Assembly (NCBI GenBank): GCA_049515655.1
Contig: JBEKTW010000035.1
Span: forward strand, 1 to 24,488
Length of the DNA stretch: 24,488 nt
DNA from: JBEKTW01 sp049515655
GTDB lineage: Bacteria > Bacteroidota > Ignavibacteria > UBA10030 > SZUA-254
Direction: 5' to 3'
Shown here piece by piece: positions 23,054 through 24,488 of this stretch. The translations under genes and the position numbers were made by a program. Positions within the stretch are counted from its first letter, which is position 1. The number at the start of each line of letters is the position of its first letter. A model generated the notes under the pieces. The model had not been told where the DNA came from. It did not search any database and saw only the letters and a list, made by a program, of their open reading frames with translations.

Positions 23054-24127
23054 CATTCATAATTTCCGGTGTGTTCCCCGTTCGCACGGGCGGTCCCCAC
23101 GTGCCCACCCCGCACGAAACGTAAAAGTGGGTATTTCCTTTCTTCATGTAGCCCCAGCCGAAAGCTGCAGGTCAACGCCATTCTTCACAGCTTCATCCAG
23201 CTGGAAGGGCTGGTGGTCCATCAGGATGATGGGTAAACTCTTGTCGACCGCGGCCATGATTTCTTCAAGCGGCTTGCGTCGCTTTCCTTCAAACTGTCGT
23301 AGGCTGCGATCCTCCCGCCCGACGAGCGTGAAGCTCCCGGCGATTTCAATAGAGGAGTCTCTCAGCATGACGATGCCGTGCTCGGTGAGATAGTGGCAGG
23401 CGGCTTCGACACCCCCAATATATTCGTGATTCCCCGTGATGGCGTAGACGCCATATTTCGATTGAATCGACCTCAGTGTTTCTCCCAGGTTTTGCCTGAT
23501 GACTGGACCCAGGTCTTCATCGACAACATCTCCGGGCAAGAGAACGATGTCCGGGTTGAGGGCATTAATGTCTCTGACGATTTCTTCCAGACGGGCTTTG
23601 CAAACAAGTGTGCCAAGATGGATGTCGGAAGCGACTGCGATGTTCAAGCTCTTGAGTCCGTGTGAGTTTTTCGGGATAGTGAGGTCGAGTGTCTTAACGC
23701 GCGGCGACCGGGCGTTCAGGTATCCCGCGAGGACCGTGACTGCAACGATCGCGAACACAGATGCCACAGTGACCTGTCGTGTTTGAACGGGATTATTTGT
23801 TATGATAGACGGGAAATAAGGGATGATATAATTGATGAGACGCAACAAATCGATGCAGAGAAGAATCAGAAAGAAATACGCCATTGCCGCCAGCCAGAAT
23901 GACCCGACCCAGACGAGTGGATCACTCAACCAGGTAATCCCGAACCTTTCTACGAATCTGCCGACAAGAAGCGACGCCGAGAAAAAAATGAAGAGCAATG
24001 TGTACCAGGACCTGTATTCTCCAGGAATGCCCGACCGGCCTGCGAAAAAAATGTGTACGTTGATTGCCGCGAAAACGGCAATCGCAATAGAGAAGAAAAT
24101 AATAAAATTCACGGTTCGACGTTTCAT
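23031..24127 (-). pseudogene. Membrane metallophosphoesterase with a deletion and frameshift removing the GHTH motif
   Basis: The intact frame (24127 down to 23144) encodes 327 residues: about four N-terminal membrane helices (about 8-28, 42-58, 70-98, 118-137), then a calcineurin-like phosphoesterase domain with SDIH (D168, H170), PGD (D200), GNHE (N233, H234) and DHQPF (H305). It stops after DLQLSAGAT. In another frame the family's normal C-terminus continues: FGWGYMKKGNTHFYVSCGVG, then TWGPPVRTGNTPEIMNVRL, down to a TGA at 23031-23033. The roughly 20 residues that should lie between, including GHTHxGQ with two metal-binding histidines, are missing. The ancestor was a YkuE/YaeI-like enzyme of the cell surface. 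The gene is probably inactive, unless this is an assembly error. No Shine-Dalgarno sequence precedes the ATG. Confidence 0.8.
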
Positions 24128-24488
24128 TAAACTGTGCTAGAAAAAGATGAATTGGGCTGCCCGGTTATGAGCGATGAGCTGCGGGCCGGGCCCTTGATTA
24201 AATATGTGCGCTCAGTTGAATCGGAAAAACAATAGCGATTTTTCTGCAAAAACGCAAGAATCGGCTCAGGAGAGACTACATCAAGAAAAGAATAAACCGC
24301 AGAGATCGCAAAGCCTACGCAAAGAACGCTAAGGTGGTCAATTGCTACATGCCATCTCCTTTGCGACCTCGTATGTTACAGACTAATATTGTACCTTTTG
24401 GATTGACTATTGGCATCGGGAATGGGAGAGTGATTTGCGTGGAGGTCCGCCAGAGCGTGCGAGGCCGTCGCAAAGAGATGCTCCCCAT
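24128..24488. other. Right-edge intergenic DNA with short repeats
   Basis: No gene is visible. At 24296-24334 the words CGCAGAGATCGCAAAG and CGCAAAGAACGCTAAGG form a degenerate repeat of a kind often scattered in bacterial genomes. CATCTCCTTTGCGAC (24353-24367) is inverted at 24467-24480 as GTCGCAAAGAGATG, with one base missing, over a 99-base interval. It could be a small non-coding element cut by the window edge. Confidence 0.45.

Overview
Organism. The window looks like chromosomal DNA of a free-living member of the Bacteroidota/Ignavibacteriota/Chlorobiota (FCB) group, most like Ignavibacteria. The clues are a type IX secretion C-terminal sorting domain at the left edge, a CBM9/DUF5916 outer-membrane barrel protein, a GH92 glycosidase, promoter candidates of the Bacteroidota TTG / TAnnTTTG type, and two S23-type four-helix-bundle genes. 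Many genes have clear GGAG ribosome-binding sites, and two appear to use TTG starts. This placement is inferred from gene content; no rRNA gene is present.

Layout. (1) 1-300: tail of a T9SS cargo protein, then a broken signal-peptide start, possibly of a PorV-like gene. (2) 324-5127, minus strand: a probable operon of a MarR-GNAT fusion regulator, an exported S41 peptidase and a CBM9/DUF5916 barrel protein. It has a perfect 28-bp palindrome in front of the regulator and a good terminator at the end. (3) 5128-7100, plus strand: a two-domain PPK2 (polyphosphate:AMP phosphotransferase) with its own promoter candidate and a leader palindrome. (4) 7223-11971, minus strand: a small alpha/beta-barrel protein, a DinB-like protein, a GH92 mannosidase with chitobiase-C and PA14 domains, and a short-chain dehydrogenase. 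Palindromic TAGGACAGG-type repeats sit at the 3' ends of genes here. (5) 12468-16818, minus strand: a periplasmic adaptor and two MacB-type permeases, with no ATPase gene. A four-helix-bundle (S23) gene between two 88-bp direct repeats sits between adaptor and permease. (6) 16948-22924, plus strand: a purine-type amidohydrolase/deaminase, then xdhA and xdhB. A second S23 gene with its own tandem repeats is wedged between xdhA and xdhB. (7) 23031-24127, minus strand: a membrane metallophosphoesterase that has lost its GHTH motif by an internal deletion with frameshift.

How it works together. The deaminase and xanthine dehydrogenase would act in turn on purine bases, from deamination to oxidation towards urate. 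The adaptor and permeases would form a tripartite ABC efflux pump, with an ATPase supplied from elsewhere. The MarR-GNAT operon looks self-regulated.

Most interesting signal. Two S23 genes, in opposite orientations and in unrelated operons, are each embedded in a different set of hairpin-forming repeats. These repeats fit tightly between stop and start codons: they end one base before a stop codon, contain a stop codon, supply a Shine-Dalgarno sequence, or run into a start codon. Further word-repeat gaps, between the two permeases and after the phosphoesterase, look like cassettes without a gene. I propose an intergenic repeat-plus-S23 cassette family. Its mobility and function are inference.
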